A stretch of DNA of 64,000 nt from Piliocolobus tephrosceles (taxonomy: Eukaryota > Chordata > Mammalia > Primates > Cercopithecidae): NCBI RefSeq assembly GCF_002776525.5, contig NC_045437.1:132404590-132468589 (forward strand). Direction: 5' to 3'. Positions 1-10,915 of the stretch are shown in pieces. The translations under genes and the position numbers were made by a program. Every line of letters begins with the position of its first letter. Position 1 is the first letter of the stretch. The notes below the pieces were generated by a model. That model was not told where the DNA came from. It made no database searches and saw only the letters and a program-made list of their open reading frames with translations.

Positions 1-336
1 GCTTCAAAGTGTGCCAGACCATCTGATATGCAATTGGAGGGGAGAATTTAGGAGATGTTAGTTCCTTCCACCTCCTTTGTCCTGAAATGTTAAGATTGTA
101 CCTGTCAGAAGAAGGAGAATTTGAATATCAGTGATTTGTGACTCTTATTTTGGTAGCTTCAGCTTCAAAGTCAGGTTTCCCCAGTGGTGAGACAACACAG
201 AATACACTGCTCTGTTGTCAGAGTCATGAATTACTGTTGTATTGATGACACTGGAATAGTGTTATATGAATATCTCTCCATGAATAAATACAGTGTAAGC
301 CCCATATTTCTTGTTCATTAGAATGGCCTAAACCAC
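1..336. other. Unique intergenic sequence
   Basis: I see no repeat, RNA gene or coding signal in this AT-rich stretch. It ends at the target site of the L1 insertion that follows. Confidence 0.6.
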
Positions 337-688
337 TAAAGCAAGAACATTTCTTTTTTTTTAATTTTTAATTTAATTTTATTTTATTATACTTTAAGTT
401 CTAGGCCACCGGTGCACAATGTGCAGGTTTGTTACATATGTATACATGTGCCATATTGGTGTGCTGCATAGATTAACTCGTCATTTACATTAGGTATATC
501 TCCTAATGCTATCCCTCCCCGCTCCCCCCACCCCATGACAGGCCCCAGTGTGTGATGTTCCCCTTTCTGTGTCCAAGTGTTCTCATTGTTCAATTCTCAT
601 CTATGAGTGAGAACATGCGGTGTTTGGTTTTCTGTCCTTATGATAGTTTGCTCAGAATGATGGTTTCCTGTAAAGCAAGAACATTTCT
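337..688 (-). mobile_element. 5'-truncated L1 3' end, antisense, with perfect TSD
   Basis: An oligo-T run from about 352 leads into the reverse complement of the L1 3' UTR and ORF2 end ('ggtttgttacatatgtatac', 'atgagtgagaacatgcggtg'). The insert of about 316 bp is bounded by an 18-bp direct repeat, taaagcaagaacatttct, at 337-354 and 671-688. This is a target-site duplication left by L1 retrotransposition. The perfect TSD and close match to primate L1 suggest a primate-age (L1PA/L1PB-like) copy. Only the 3' end is present, so it cannot be active. Confidence 0.92.
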
Positions 689-974
689 ATGCCAAACAAT
701 TCTTCCCCTTGGAATTCCATTGTTCTCCTATTGCAAAAGAAACTAGATTACCAATGTGTACAGTCACCCCTGTAATCATGTTTGTACTAAAATATATGTA
801 TCAATACACATCAAATTCATATTATGGAAAGTGAACAATGATTCCATTGCTATTACTCCAAAGATAACAGAATCTACCTCCTAGGGAGGTTGGGAGGTAA
901 AAGTGAGATAATATACAGAAAGTACCCAGCACCATCTCTAACACACATCAAACACTTATTAAATATTATTATTA

Positions 975-1574
975 TGCTGGTTAATTTTAGGTGTCAACCT
1001 GACTGTATTAAGGCAAAGCTGGTAAAGCATTATTTCTTGGTGTGTCTGTGAAGTTGTTTCTGGAAGAGATCAGCACTTGAATCAGTGGACTGAGAAAGGA
1101 AGATCCACCCTCACTCAGCATGGGCCAGCACCATCCAATCAGCTGAGGGCCTGGAGAGAACAAAAGGCAGAGGATTTACTCTGTCTCTTGTGCAGCCGGG
1201 ACAATCTTCTTCTCCTGCCGTTAGACATCATAACTCCAGGTTCTTCTGCCTTTGGACTCCAAAACTTGCAGCAGCAGCAGCCCCCTAGTTCTCAAACCTT
1301 CTGCCTCAGACTGAGAGTTACACCATCAGCTTCCCTGGTTCTGAGGTCTTTGGACTTGGACTGAGCCACACCAGTGGCTCACCGCCAGCCAGTCATAGGA
1401 CTTCCCAGCCTCCATAATCATATGAGCCAATTTTTGTAATAAATCCCTGCTTATCTCTCTGTCCTATTTATCTATTTATTTATCTAACTATCTATTTATC
1501 TGTCTGTCTATCTGTCTGTCTATGTGTCTGTCTATCTTTTTGGTTCTGTCTCTCAGAAGAACCAGACTAATACA
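975..1574 (+). mobile_element. Solo LTR, ERVL type
   Basis: The segment begins TGCTGGTTAATTTTAGGTGTCAACCTGACTG and ends GACTAATACA, the TG...CA form of a retroviral LTR. Its body carries 'atccaatcagctgagggcct', 'cttcccagcctccataatca' and an AATAAA-type signal, a consensus I associate with ERVL-class (MLT2-like) LTRs. The exact subfamily is not assigned. A degenerate TCTA/TCTG tract lies between the polyadenylation region and the 3' end. No internal viral genes are attached. A 4-bp atta occurs on both sides but is too short to call a TSD firmly. Confidence 0.75.
1465..1542. repeat. Degenerate (TCTA/TCTG)n tetranucleotide tract
   Basis: TATT, TCTA and TCTG units alternate without perfect register. 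The tract lies inside the 3' part of the LTR, so it grew there after insertion. Confidence 0.85.
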
Positions 1575-2019
1575 ATTACCTTTCATTATTATAATCTGAC
1601 GCTAGTGGACATCTATTACCCTTTTGGATACTAACACTCCAGTTTTCTTTTGAGGAACATTTCCACATCAATCTTAGTAGGCCATTACTACTCAGTCTTC
1701 AGGAATGAGTCCATGTTTTAGGCCTGATCAAGTAACTACACAGTGACTGACCAGTTTGAGGATGGTCAGGTGACCCACACTGACTCAGAAAAGTACTCCC
1801 CAGAAATTTGCTGGAACTACTTATGAAAAAGTTGTCTCAGATTTCTGTTATCCTTCCTAGTTGGACGGACATGAGTTTAGAGCAGCCAGGGACCAACCAC
1901 CATGAGGAGAAGGTATACATGCAGATAAAGTCAATCGGAGGGAAGGAGAGCTAAGAGATGGGAGGAAATCAAGCCTCATGATAATACTTAGAAACTAAAT
2001 TCCATATGCATCCTCTCCC

Positions 2020-2060
<41 letters not shown>

Positions 2061-2234
2061 CCTTCTTTTGCTAAAGCTCATTTAAGTGGGATTCTGTCAC
2101 TTGCAACTGAAAGAGGTAAAATGGGAGCAATTAGGAAAATGTGACAAACATCTGACATCATTTGTCAGTGAGAGAATATGCATAAGAATTAAAACATTAA
2201 AATGTAAGTTGTTTTAAAGTTTAAAGATACTTTT
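1575..2234. other. Unique sequence with a 37-nt A tract
   Basis: The only notable feature is an uninterrupted A37 at 2022-2058. I could not match a retroelement body to the sequence in front of it. The rest looks unique. Confidence 0.5.
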
Positions 2235-2560
2235 GTATGTTATAACCTGCATTAGGTTATTAACACAAACTGCCACAACAGATGAGCCCTAAAAGCTTAG
2301 CACACAAAGGTTTATTTCTTGTTCACATCACAGTCCACAGGACTTAGGCAGCCCTCCTCTGGTCCCCACAGCAGGGAAGGAGAGGGTTGAAGTATTACCC
2401 ATAAGGATTTAAAGGTCCAGTCCCAGAACTAATGTACATTACTCCTGCCACATTCTTCTGGACAGACTCAACCACATGGCCCCAACTTACTGCAAGGCAG
2501 GCTAGGAAATGTAATCTTCCTGCATGCCCACAAAGAGGAAACAGTCTGGTGAATGTGGCA
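2235..2560. repeat. Old interspersed repeat, family not assigned
   Basis: Motifs such as 'aaaggtttatttcttgttca', 'accacatggccccaacttac' and 'aggctaggaaatgtaatctt' match, in order, a common old mammalian repeat I know by pattern. I cannot name it with confidence. Its edges are not defined. Confidence 0.35.
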
Positions 2561-2964
2561 TGACCTTTCCACATCTCCTTTTATTTGTTGTGTCCAGTCC
2601 TCCTACCAGACAGACAGAAGCCCAGGAATATGGACTCCAGTTGGACTGTTTGGGTCCCAGAAGCCTACCTGGGCTATGGGGTCAGGTGTCAACAACGGCA
2701 CGTAAAACTAAGGTAGGTGTTCTGGAAGGCAACATGCCAGAGTGAAAGTAAAACTGTTCACCAATCTAAAGAAGTCAGAGAGGGTGAGAGAAATGAAGTG
2801 CACATTTAACCTGATAAGGAGAGACAAGGTGGAGGTTAGAAGGCAGAGCCTGGAGGAGTTCCTCAGCTATGACAATAGAGCCACAGACCCTTTTTTGTGG
2901 AGCAATAGCAGCCTTTGTGTGGGTAGGACAGGGATACTCATAATATTCCCTTGACGTCGGCATG

Positions 2965-3175
2965 GAAGATATTATCAACCCTGTTTCTCAGATGAGGTTG
3001 GGGGATTCACCCCCAAATAGTGGTCTGACGAAAGCTATGGTCCCTCTGGAGGTTTCACAGAGATGCGGTGACTTGCCCAAGGTCACACAGCCAGTAAGAA
3101 GTACAAACAGGATTAAACCTAAGGCTTCTGACATCCAATTCACGGTGCAGGAGCTGAACTATTAACCCTACACAG
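2965..3175 (-). repeat. MIR SINE, antisense
   Basis: The MIR core reads in reverse complement at 3071-3098, 'acttgcccaaggtcacacag' followed by 'ccagtaag'. The upstream 'ctcagatgagg' continues the same consensus. Confidence 0.8.
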
Positions 3176-3339
3176 CCCTCTCCACTCTCTGTCCTCAGCA
3201 AGTCCCTGTCCCTGTTGGTAAACAAGAAGACAATGAGTCCAAGATATTCAGATTTCTACGAAGTAGGGAATGCTCTTAGAGAGGCTAGGACTTCTCCCAG
3301 TAAGTGTGTCCCCTCTGTCCCTATTTGGAATGATGTGAG

Positions 3340-3484
3340 AGCCTTTACTGTCCCTGAGTCTGGGAGGTTACGCTGGGTGCATTACTCCTGTGTCCTCACT
3401 GCCTTTGTATATTCTCTCTCTGATACACACAAGGCCTAGCACAGAGCCTGGCACATAGTATTTATTAAATGAATGAATGAATCG
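3340..3484 (+). repeat. L2 3' end
   Basis: The sequence 'gcctagcacagagcctggca' followed by 'catagtatttattaaatgaa' and a short TGAA tail is the typical L2 3' terminus. Confidence 0.7.
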
Positions 3485-3554
3485 GTGATCAAATAGCACT
3501 TCTCAAGCTGTGCTAGGATGTCCAGCTGTGTTAAAATTATTCAGCTGTCCCCCG

Positions 3555-3870
3555 AGGCTTACTTTTTCTCCATGAGGGCAGGCACTCTAACTGCCATAAT
3601 CTCTGAGTATCCTCTTCACTGCCCATTGCACAGGGTAGACACTCAGCATATATATTTATGGAATATATAAATGAGAGGAAAATAGCTATAGCTATGCCAT
3701 TTTTGTCCCAATTCTATAGCTAGATTCTATAGCTAGCATTGTTTTCTGAAAATCAGACCTACCTATATCACTTTACTTCTTTAAGCTCTGTAATGACTAT
3801 TCATTACTTTTGGTGTCCAGACAAAACCCCTTAAACTTGCCTATAGAGCCCTGCCAGTAGCTCTGACTAG
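3555..3870 (+). repeat. L2 fragments
   Basis: Positions 3565-3660 match the L2 terminal region ('ccatgagggcaggcactcta'). Positions 3750-3870 match a more 5' part of L2 ('ccagacaaaaccccttaaac', 'gcctatagagccctgccagt'). The order is not collinear with one L2 copy, so these are probably separate fragments. Confidence 0.5.
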
Positions 3871-5014
3871 GAAACGGCTGAACAGGACAGACCACTGTTT
3901 GGGGGTCATAGACTCTTAAGATTCTGATGAAGGCTATGGCCTATCTCTTGAGAAAAATGTGGTCACATGTTTATGAGCATACACTTTTCCATGCTTTTAC
4001 AAGGTGGATGGGTCCTCTGTTGTCCAATCCTGGACCTCCCTGGGGCCCATAAATCCAGGATGGAGGCATCTCAGTGGCCCACCTAAACTGTCATTGGAGT
4101 GAGGAGAGAAGTCAGCTCTGCTAAGGGCCTCTCTGAAGCTCCTCAAATAAGAGGCGCCCACCCCCATCCAAGTGCCAGTTCTCTGATAGTTAGCAATTCA
4201 GAATGACTTTTCAGAGCAATCCCTCAGTCTCCTGTGATACTTGTCTGACAACCCCTTAATCTTGGCAAGAGCTGCATTAAACCAACCTGTCATCGTCGTC
4301 GCTGCATGCAGTGGCAGCTCACAGAGAGACACACACAGGCTCAATGAGAGCCAGGCTCTTCAACCCATTGCAAGAAATTACAAGTGGGGGTCCTATCGCT
4401 CTAAACCAGCACCCAGGGGCAGACAGACAGGGCATGCCAAGAAGTACCAGGCCAAATCAGGCTGGAGGTGAGTTGCTTCCACCCTGGGGGCTGTCAGGAG
4501 TCATTGAAAGGAACGTTTAAACAATCACTATTCTCAAAGCCCAGGTCCCTTCCCTGTTGGATTAAAACAAAGGAATGGAGCCATAATATGAAAAAGCATC
4601 AGGGGAAATTTGCTGAAAATGGGATTCATTTTGACAAATTCAAAGAGCCCTGTTGTTACCTTGCTTCTGGAGAATCTGTTTTTTCTGTTACTTTTATGAC
4701 CTGTGAAATTCTATTCCTTTTTAAAAGAAAAAGTGAAACAGTATCCAGTTGTCATCCCAAAATATTTTGGAAGCTTTAAAGAAAAATAACAACAAAAAGA
4801 AATGATTGAGCCAAAGGCATGTGTGGTCAAATCCTTCCTTTGGGTTAACCCTTTTACAAACGCCATACCTAATCTGAGAATAATTATTATTATTATTATT
4901 ATTAAAGTTGTGAGCTTTTTTTTTTCTTTTATCATGTGCTAAACACTTTCAAATCCTTTCTGCAAACATCTGTTTTGAGTCAGCTGTGTCAGATGGATTG
5001 TGAAATTGGCCCCT
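3871..5014. other. Intergenic sequence, only an (ATT)n microsatellite
   Basis: Apart from a short ATT repeat at 4881-4904 and a T run near 4917, I recognise nothing. The open frames here are short and lack any family signature. Confidence 0.5.
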
Positions 5015-5443
5015 ATTCTTCACTCTTCCACCTTGGGCAAGGTGACGTGTCCCTCCGCTTGATTCTGGGTTTGACCAGGTGATTTCCTTTGGCAAGTGAG
5101 ATGTTAGCAGACGTGAAACAAGCAGAGGCTTGAAAAAGCATTTGTGCATTTCCATGTGCATTCTGGTACCCCTGCCCTTACCATGAGATGATGCCAGCCT
5201 AGCCCTCTGCAGGGTGAAAGACACATGGAACAGATCTAAGTTGTCCCAGGCACCCAGACAAGAACCAGCAGACCCTCAGACCCATAAGCAAGCCAGACAA
5301 GATCAGCAGACCTAGCCAATGCCCAAATGACTCCTGACATGTAGGAAAGAAACCCACATTTTATTACTAATTATTATATACTATTAAAGTTTTGTGAGTG
5401 ATTGTTACACAGTATTATAACAGCTAGATAACTGATACACCAA
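5015..5443 (+). mobile_element. MLT1-type (MaLR) solo LTR
   Basis: Matches the MaLR LTR pattern: 'ggtttgaccaggtgatttcc', 'acaagcagaggcttgaaaaa', 'gggtgaaagacacatggaac', and the 3' motif 'attaaagttttgtgagtgat' ending 'agataactgataca'. It is a non-autonomous LTR with no internal sequence. The divergence is high, so it is old. Confidence 0.65.
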
Positions 5444-5469
5444 CTGTGTAACTGATACGCCAACTGTGT
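5430..5469. repeat. 20-bp tandem duplication at the LTR 3' end
   Basis: Two adjacent 20-bp units (5430-5449 and 5450-5469) differ at one base, aactgataca versus aactgatacg, followed by ccaactgtgt. The first unit includes the last bases of the LTR. Confidence 0.85.
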
Positions 5470-5602
5470 GCCAAGCACTGTTTTAAAATATAGTATATAT
5501 AGCAGTAAACAAAATGGACAAGACCCTTACTCTTAAATTCCTGGTTACAATACCTAACTCAAAATTTGTAGTACCTCTATAGAGTATGCTATATTCCCAA
5601 TT

Positions 5603-5690
5603 ACACACAAGGAAAGTGAGGCACCGAATGGTTGCATTACTCGCCCAAGGCATTACAGCCAGCAAATGAAGCTGGGATTCCCCCTCAGGG
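5603..5690 (-). repeat. MIR fragment, antisense
   Basis: Reads 'aaagtgaggcaccgaatggt' then 'cgcccaaggcattacagcca', the reverse-complement MIR core. Confidence 0.65.
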
Positions 5691-5701
5691 TATATGATAT
5701 G

Positions 5702-5860
5702 GCAGGTAAGTCACTTAACTCCAGTCAGCCATGGTTTCTGCATCTGAAAGACAGAAATAATAACAATGGCTACCACATGAATTATTGTGAGGAGTAAATG
5801 AGATCATACATGTCAAACGCTTGCCACAGAGCTCTGTACATGGAGACTTCCAGAAGATTT
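5702..5860 (+). repeat. MIR fragment, sense
   Basis: 'gtaagtcacttaactccagt', 'ctgcatctgaaagacagaaa' and 'gaggagtaaatgagatcata' follow the sense MIR order. It lies head-to-head with the antisense MIR just upstream. Confidence 0.65.
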
Positions 5861-6204
5861 GCTGTGGATAGTACTATTTCCGTTATTTTTATCATGGCTG
5901 TTGGGATGCTATCTGACCCCAGAGCCTGACTACTTCACCAGTTCTTTGTTATTTTGTTGTTTTGGTCTAGTTTCTCATTCCTTCTACCTGATCCATGAGT
6001 AGATGGAACTGGTTGACAAGTATGGCAAATGGCACTGCTTCTTTTCATAGGGAAAGCAAAAAACTTAGAAAACGTTCAGATCAACTTCAATAACCTTTGT
6101 TCCGCTGAATCCAGTGAAGGCACGGGCCAGGTCTGATAGCTTCACTACGGAGAGGTTATTATATTCCTGGGCTAGAAGCAGACATTCTAAAGGAAGAACC
6201 AACC

Positions 6205-6290
6205 ACATAATTTTAAGGGTCCCATGTAAAATGAAACTACTGGGCCCCTTGTTCAAATATGGTTAAGAATTTTAAAACGTTTAACATCAG
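6205..6290. repeat. Possible old repeat remnant
   Basis: The motif 'agggtcccatgtaaaatgaa' with 'gggccccttgttcaaatatg' recurs in primate genomes to my recollection. I cannot name the family. Confidence 0.25.
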
Positions 6291-6324
6291 AACACTGAAA
6301 AGGGCTTAGAGTCCTTATAATTTA

Positions 6325-6445
6325 GTGCCTTCCTCATGGAATTGTTTTGAAGATTAAATGAGAGGAGCATTTCAGTCCTTAAAGCAGTATCTGGGAAACA
6401 GTAAATGTTCAACAGCAGTGGTGTGAACTGTCACTGTTATTATCA
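6325..6445 (+). repeat. MIR 3' half
   Basis: 'ttgaagattaaatgagagga' followed by 'ctgggaaacagtaaatgttc' matches the 3' half of MIR. Confidence 0.55.
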
Positions 6446-6474
6446 CCTATTTGTTGAAGTAATGAAGGGAAACT

Positions 6475-6720
6475 CAGCCGACATGAAGCCCTTTAACCTT
6501 TTCAAAAGGCTTAGATGGCCATTTTCTCATGTGGTTTTCACAAAGAGCTCTGCGATGCAGGCAGAGCAGAGGCTTCTCAGTCCCATAGCTAAAGAAATGA
6601 TGGCTCAGAGAGTGTCATGGCCTTCCAGAGTCTACACACCAGGAATTGTTGACATCAGCCTGGAATCTGGGATACCGCAACCCTGTTGTCTTTCCACCAA
6701 GTCCTCCTGGCTCCAGCTAC
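6475..6720 (-). repeat. Diverged MIR, antisense
   Basis: 'ttttctcatgtggttttcac', 'aaatgatggctcagagagtg' and 'gtctttccaccaagtcctcc' follow the reverse MIR layout with high divergence. Confidence 0.45.
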
Positions 6721-6944
6721 CTCTGGCCCTAATAGAATTGCCAGGCAGGTAAATTTACTTATTTGATATAGTCAGGACCCAACTCTCAAGATGAGATTGA
6801 GGACTTACTTTGCATAGAGATCCACATTGGAGGCTCCCTATGCATTCCCCCAAGTCACTTACTGCCCGGTGACTCACATTCTAATGTAAATATCTTCTGA
6901 GCGCTAGGCTACCCGAGGAGGGAGAGACTGAGAAAATCACGTAG

Positions 6945-7420
6945 TGTATGATTAGCACACAGGCTCTGGAATAGGACAAGGAAGTCTGAATCTGACTCTG
7001 CCACTTAATAGCTTGGGCAAGCACTTAACTCAGATTATCTCAACCTGGACAATATTAATATTTGGGGCTGGGTCATCCTTTGGTGTGAGGAGACATCCTG
7101 TGAATTGTGAGATGTTTAGCAGTGACCCTAACCTCCACCCACTAGATGCCAGGAGCACCCCACCCCCAGCTGTGACAACCAAAAATGTCTTCAGACATTG
7201 CCAATTGGCCCTTGGGAAGGGAGGCAGGGAGCAGCAATTTGATCCTAGTTGATAACCACTGACTTAACCTCTCTGAGCATCATTGCCCTAAACCTATAAT
7301 CTGGGGATTATGATAAACATCCCTGCTTCATCAGGCTGTAGGGACTGAAGGAGATGATCGTATACTGTAGTGGCGTAGGAACTGGCAGTTAGATGGGCAA
7401 TCAAGATTACATGCTGTTAT
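6945..7420 (+). repeat. MIR split by a MER5A insertion
   Basis: The 5' part (6945-7030) reads 'tctgccacttaatagcttgg' and 'gcaagcacttaact'. After the MER5A, the 3' part resumes at 7262 with 'acttaacctctctgagcatc' and 'ataatctggggattatgata'. Joining the two parts with one copy of the duplicated 8 bp restores the normal MIR order. Confidence 0.8.
7031..7261 (-). mobile_element. MER5A (hAT-Charlie non-autonomous DNA transposon) with 8-bp TSD
   Basis: The sequence runs from 'cagattatctcaacctgg' to 'gttgataaccactg', the two terminal ends of MER5A in reverse orientation. The internal motif 'actagatgccaggagcaccc' followed by 'tgtgacaaccaaaaatgtct' is diagnostic. It is flanked by acttaact (7023-7030) and acttaacc (7262-7269), an 8-bp target duplication as expected for hAT elements. 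Confidence 0.9.
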
Positions 7421-7502
7421 TATTGCAGTGCCTGCCAAGGAATGGGGACCTTTGCAAGAGCTCCACAAGCTCCCCGAATTTGGGGGTGAAAGTTTAATTC
7501 AG

Positions 7503-7807
7503 GTTGGGTGCAGTGGCTCACGCCGGTAATCCTTGCACTTTGGGAGGCCGAGGCGGGCAGATTACCTGGAGGTCAGAATTTCGAGACCAGTCTGGCCAAT
7601 ATGGTGAAACCTCGTCTCCACTAAAAATACAAAAATTAACCAGATGTGGTAGTGTGTGCCTGTAATCCCAGTTACCTGGGAACCTGAGGCAGGAGAATCG
7701 CTAGAACTCGGGAGGTAGAGGCTGCAGTGAGCTGAGATTATGCCACTGCACTCCAGCCTGGGCAACAGAGTGAGACTCCATCTCAAAAAAAAAAAAAAAA
7801 AAAAAGA
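7503..7807 (+). mobile_element. Alu (S-like), full length
   Basis: Starts 'gttgggtgcagtggctcacg', has both arms and an A-rich tail. Flanking repeats aagtttaattcag (7490-7502) and aaaattaattcag (7808-7820) are the TSD. Confidence 0.95.
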
Positions 7808-7924
7808 AAAATTAATTCAGCAAATACATTTTGAAGATCCATGTCTATAGGTATATTGCCAGGTAATGGGAATTAAAGGGTGAATAAGATTCAGACACCA
7901 CCCTCAAGAAGTTCTCTACCTGGT

Positions 7925-8070
7925 GAGAAGCTCACAGCCCAGGCTCAGTTCACACCCTGGCTCTTCCACTTGCATGTGTGACTTAGGGCAAGTTTGCCTC
8001 GCTTTGATGAGCCCTGTCACCTCATCTCTAAAGCGAAGATAATAATGAGAGACGTAGCTCTTAACCATCA
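7925..8070 (+). repeat. MIR fragment
   Basis: 'ccctggctcttccacttgca', 'tgtgacttagggcaagtttg' and 'cacctcatctctaaagcgaa' match the sense MIR core. Confidence 0.65.
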
Positions 8071-8249
8071 GCTACGCTGTCTCCCCACAACGCTTAAGTC
8101 TCCCGATTGCTGGTCCTCTTCTGCTCAGCACACTGCCTGCAGCAGAGAGAATAAGTCCATCGCCCACCTCTGTGGGAGAAGCTGCTTCCTTCCCGGTGAA
8201 CATGAACCATCTGCTGGGAGATGATTCGGGGTCCGAGGCCCATCATCAG

Positions 8250-8410
8250 AAGGACTTGGGCTCATGGCCTTGGCAGTCACTTCACTTCTCTCAATCAGTT
8301 TATTCACCTACACAATGGGGGATAATGATAGTGCCTACCTTCACAAGGTTCTCCTGAGGATAAAATGAGATCATTCATGTAAAACATGGAAGAGAGCCCA
8401 GCAAAGAGGA
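8250..8410 (+). repeat. MIR fragment
   Basis: 'cagtcacttcacttctctca', 'acaatgggggataatgatag' and 'aggataaaatgagatcattc' match sense MIR. Confidence 0.7.
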
Positions 8411-10420
8411 AGCACACAATGCCCTGTCACCATGGCGATGGAGAGGAAGATGCTGACCAAAAAGGGGAGGCAGGTGGTGTGGCCCTCCATAGCCTGATCC
8501 AATTGCCTTGGGGAGCTGATGCAGGAGCCCAGAACTCTATCTCCCACACCCCGACCACGAGGCACAGCCTGCAGGACCCTTAACACCAAAACCTCCTGTC
8601 TATGCCAGCCCTTCCCAGGCCAATGGCAGGAGCCTTGTCCCAGGCTCTCACCAAATGATTCAAGTGTATTAAAATATGTATGTATATATGTATGCAGACA
8701 AGAAAGAGGAAAAGTGTAACTTCTAGTCAGAGCCTAAATTTCTTGCCTCCAAAGCCCAGCTGGAGAGCAGGGGTTCTAACAGAAAACAGCCGCACAAATT
8801 AGCTGGAGTTCTGTAGCTGTCTTCAGCAGACTGCTTACACCGATGTCTCGATAGGTGGTCTCCCAGTTCATCAGTTCATAAATAAGTAATTTGAAATGTG
8901 TTCCTGAGGGAAATTTTCCTCCTGCTCTCCCCAACAGATTGTACTCATCAGTTTTCCCATTCTCCAGGTAGCTGCCGTCCTCATTTATAATGGCCAGAGG
9001 AACTACGCTGTTCTAATTCCTACTTCATTACATTGTCTAATGCGAGTTTTCACCAGCCTCACAACTCCACATTTCTTTATGTTGATAAGAAAAAAAAAAA
9101 AAAAAACTTTGCATATATTATTTATTAGCACTTTGGAGGTGGCTTTGCTACAGGTTCAAGTGGAATATTTTTACATACAAAGCAAGATGGGCATGTTGAG
9201 TTCTGGAAAGGGATTTGGAAATGTTGTTGATCAGCTCTCTGGTGACACATGCGTGTGGACTGGGTGGGACACACGGGCGGCACACACTCCACTCACACAC
9301 AGCCAAACCTTCACCACCTATTTTACTGCTTCTACCTCAGCTCCTACCTTCACCATCCACGTAGCTTGACATATATTTCATACACATTTTGATGCATTGT
9401 TCCAACCTTATATTTTTCCATTTGAGAAAATGCACAACTGGATCAAAAGCACCTGGTGACTTAGGAACACCAGGGTCCCCCACTGGTGAAGCTAATGGAG
9501 TCACTAATTTGCCTGGCCAATAAAACCAATGATTTCTATACTAAAAGCCTTTGAGTGAAGCCTCCGGGGCTTACTTCAGGGTAATGGAGGGGGGCTAGTT
9601 TCCTCTTAGCCAATAACCTAATTATTTTTTTAAAGCACTAACTGTACCTTTCATTATAATAATGTATATAATTGATTTTACTGATTATGTCTTTCATGGC
9701 ATCTATTAGTCACTGAGAACTATATTTACTTCTTTCTGTTTTTTTTATGATTGTTTAGCTTTGGGATCTCATAATAGGTAATTAATAAAATACGTTAATC
9801 TGAGAGTAATTTACCTAATGAGATCTCCAGGAATCTCTCCTGATAAAGGAATTCCTCAGAAGGCTTTTGTGGGAGGAAAAGCTTTCCTGTGAAATCCTGG
9901 CACAATCTGAAACCTAAATTCAGGTTTATTTGTTAGTTTCCTTAGCCTCTGAACAACCAGCAAATTTTTCATCAAAGAATTTAAAACTGAATATCCAGTT
10001 TCAGATGAAACTGTCCTCTGTCCTTTTCTCTGGTCTGTCTGGTGGCAGCAGTCAACAACCTCACCCCCACAGACAATCATCCAATTAGGCAATGAATGAA
10101 GTTGACCCGTGAGCTATTGGAGATTCCTTTCAGGAAGGGGCTGTAGTTTTGAAGAAGAATAAGATTATCGTGAGGCAACACAAGCAAAATCAAAAGGATA
10201 AGATGAAGGAAAGAGAGAAGAGGAGGCAGCTAAACAAGGACAAATTTTATACTACAGGAAACTTATTGCATAGTACCCACTATCCCGCGAGTCAGGATGA
10301 AAAAGGTAGACATGGTTTCTCTGGTATAATAACAGTTCACCTCTATCTGTAAAGGGTGCTGGTGCACTGAGTGCAAATCCTAGCTCATTTTCTGGGATGC
10401 TGCTCAGACAGGCCTGAGGA
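8411..10420. other. Repeat-poor intergenic interval
   Basis: Over 2 kb I recognise no transposon, only an A run at 9089-9107. An AT-rich patch at about 9600-9850 has several TAATTA/ATTA homeodomain-type core sites. I see no exon and no clear promoter. The patch could be a conserved non-coding element, but conservation cannot be judged from one sequence. Confidence 0.45.
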
Positions 10421-10429
10421 TGTTTGCAA

Positions 10430-10915
10430 CAAGAGTGGTGTGCTTCAAGCTGCAGATCCAGAAGCAGACAGACCTGGCTCCCATGCAGGTCTATACCTTG
10501 GTCATATCCTTTCTTAACTCCAAGCCACAGTGCCTTTCATTTCTAGTATGGGCAGCAGACATTAGTACCTATACACCTGTAATAAAGGAACACAGAGCAC
10601 ATACTGAGGTTTCTCAACCTCAGCACTAGTGACTTTTGGGGGCAGATAATTATTTGTTGGGGACAGAGTTGCTGCACTGTGCACTATAATCTGTTTTGCA
10701 GTATCCCTGCCTCCAGCCATAGGTGCCTGTAGCAGTCTTCCCCTGTCCAGAACAGCCAAAATTGTCTCCAGATATTACCAGTCAGAACTGTCTACAGATA
10801 TTACCAAATATCCTTTGGTGGCTAGAGGAGGTGCGGCAGACACCATTGCTACTCCTGAGAACACTGGCCCACACTAACACTCAACAAACACGATCATAGT
10901 ATTACGGTAATCTTT
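10430..10915 (+). repeat. Second MIR split by a MER5A insertion
   Basis: The 5' part (to 10604) has 'agcagacagacctggctccc' and ends 'gcacatac'. The 3' part from 10867 reads 'gcccacactaacactcaaca', matching the MIR 3' 'gcacatagtaagcactcaat' region. The break falls within that consensus. Confidence 0.65.
10605..10866 (-). mobile_element. MER5A-type hAT element with probable 8-bp TSD
   Basis: 'aggtttctcaacctcagcac' at one end and 'ctgagaacactg' at the other are MER5A termini in reverse. Internal 'ggcagataattatttgttgg' and 'aaaattgtctccagatatta' agree. Flanks gcacatac (10597-10604) and gcccacac (10867-10874) match at 6 of 8 bases. A 26-bp stretch is tandemly duplicated inside (10755-10780 and 10781-10806, 22 of 26 identical). 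Confidence 0.82.
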
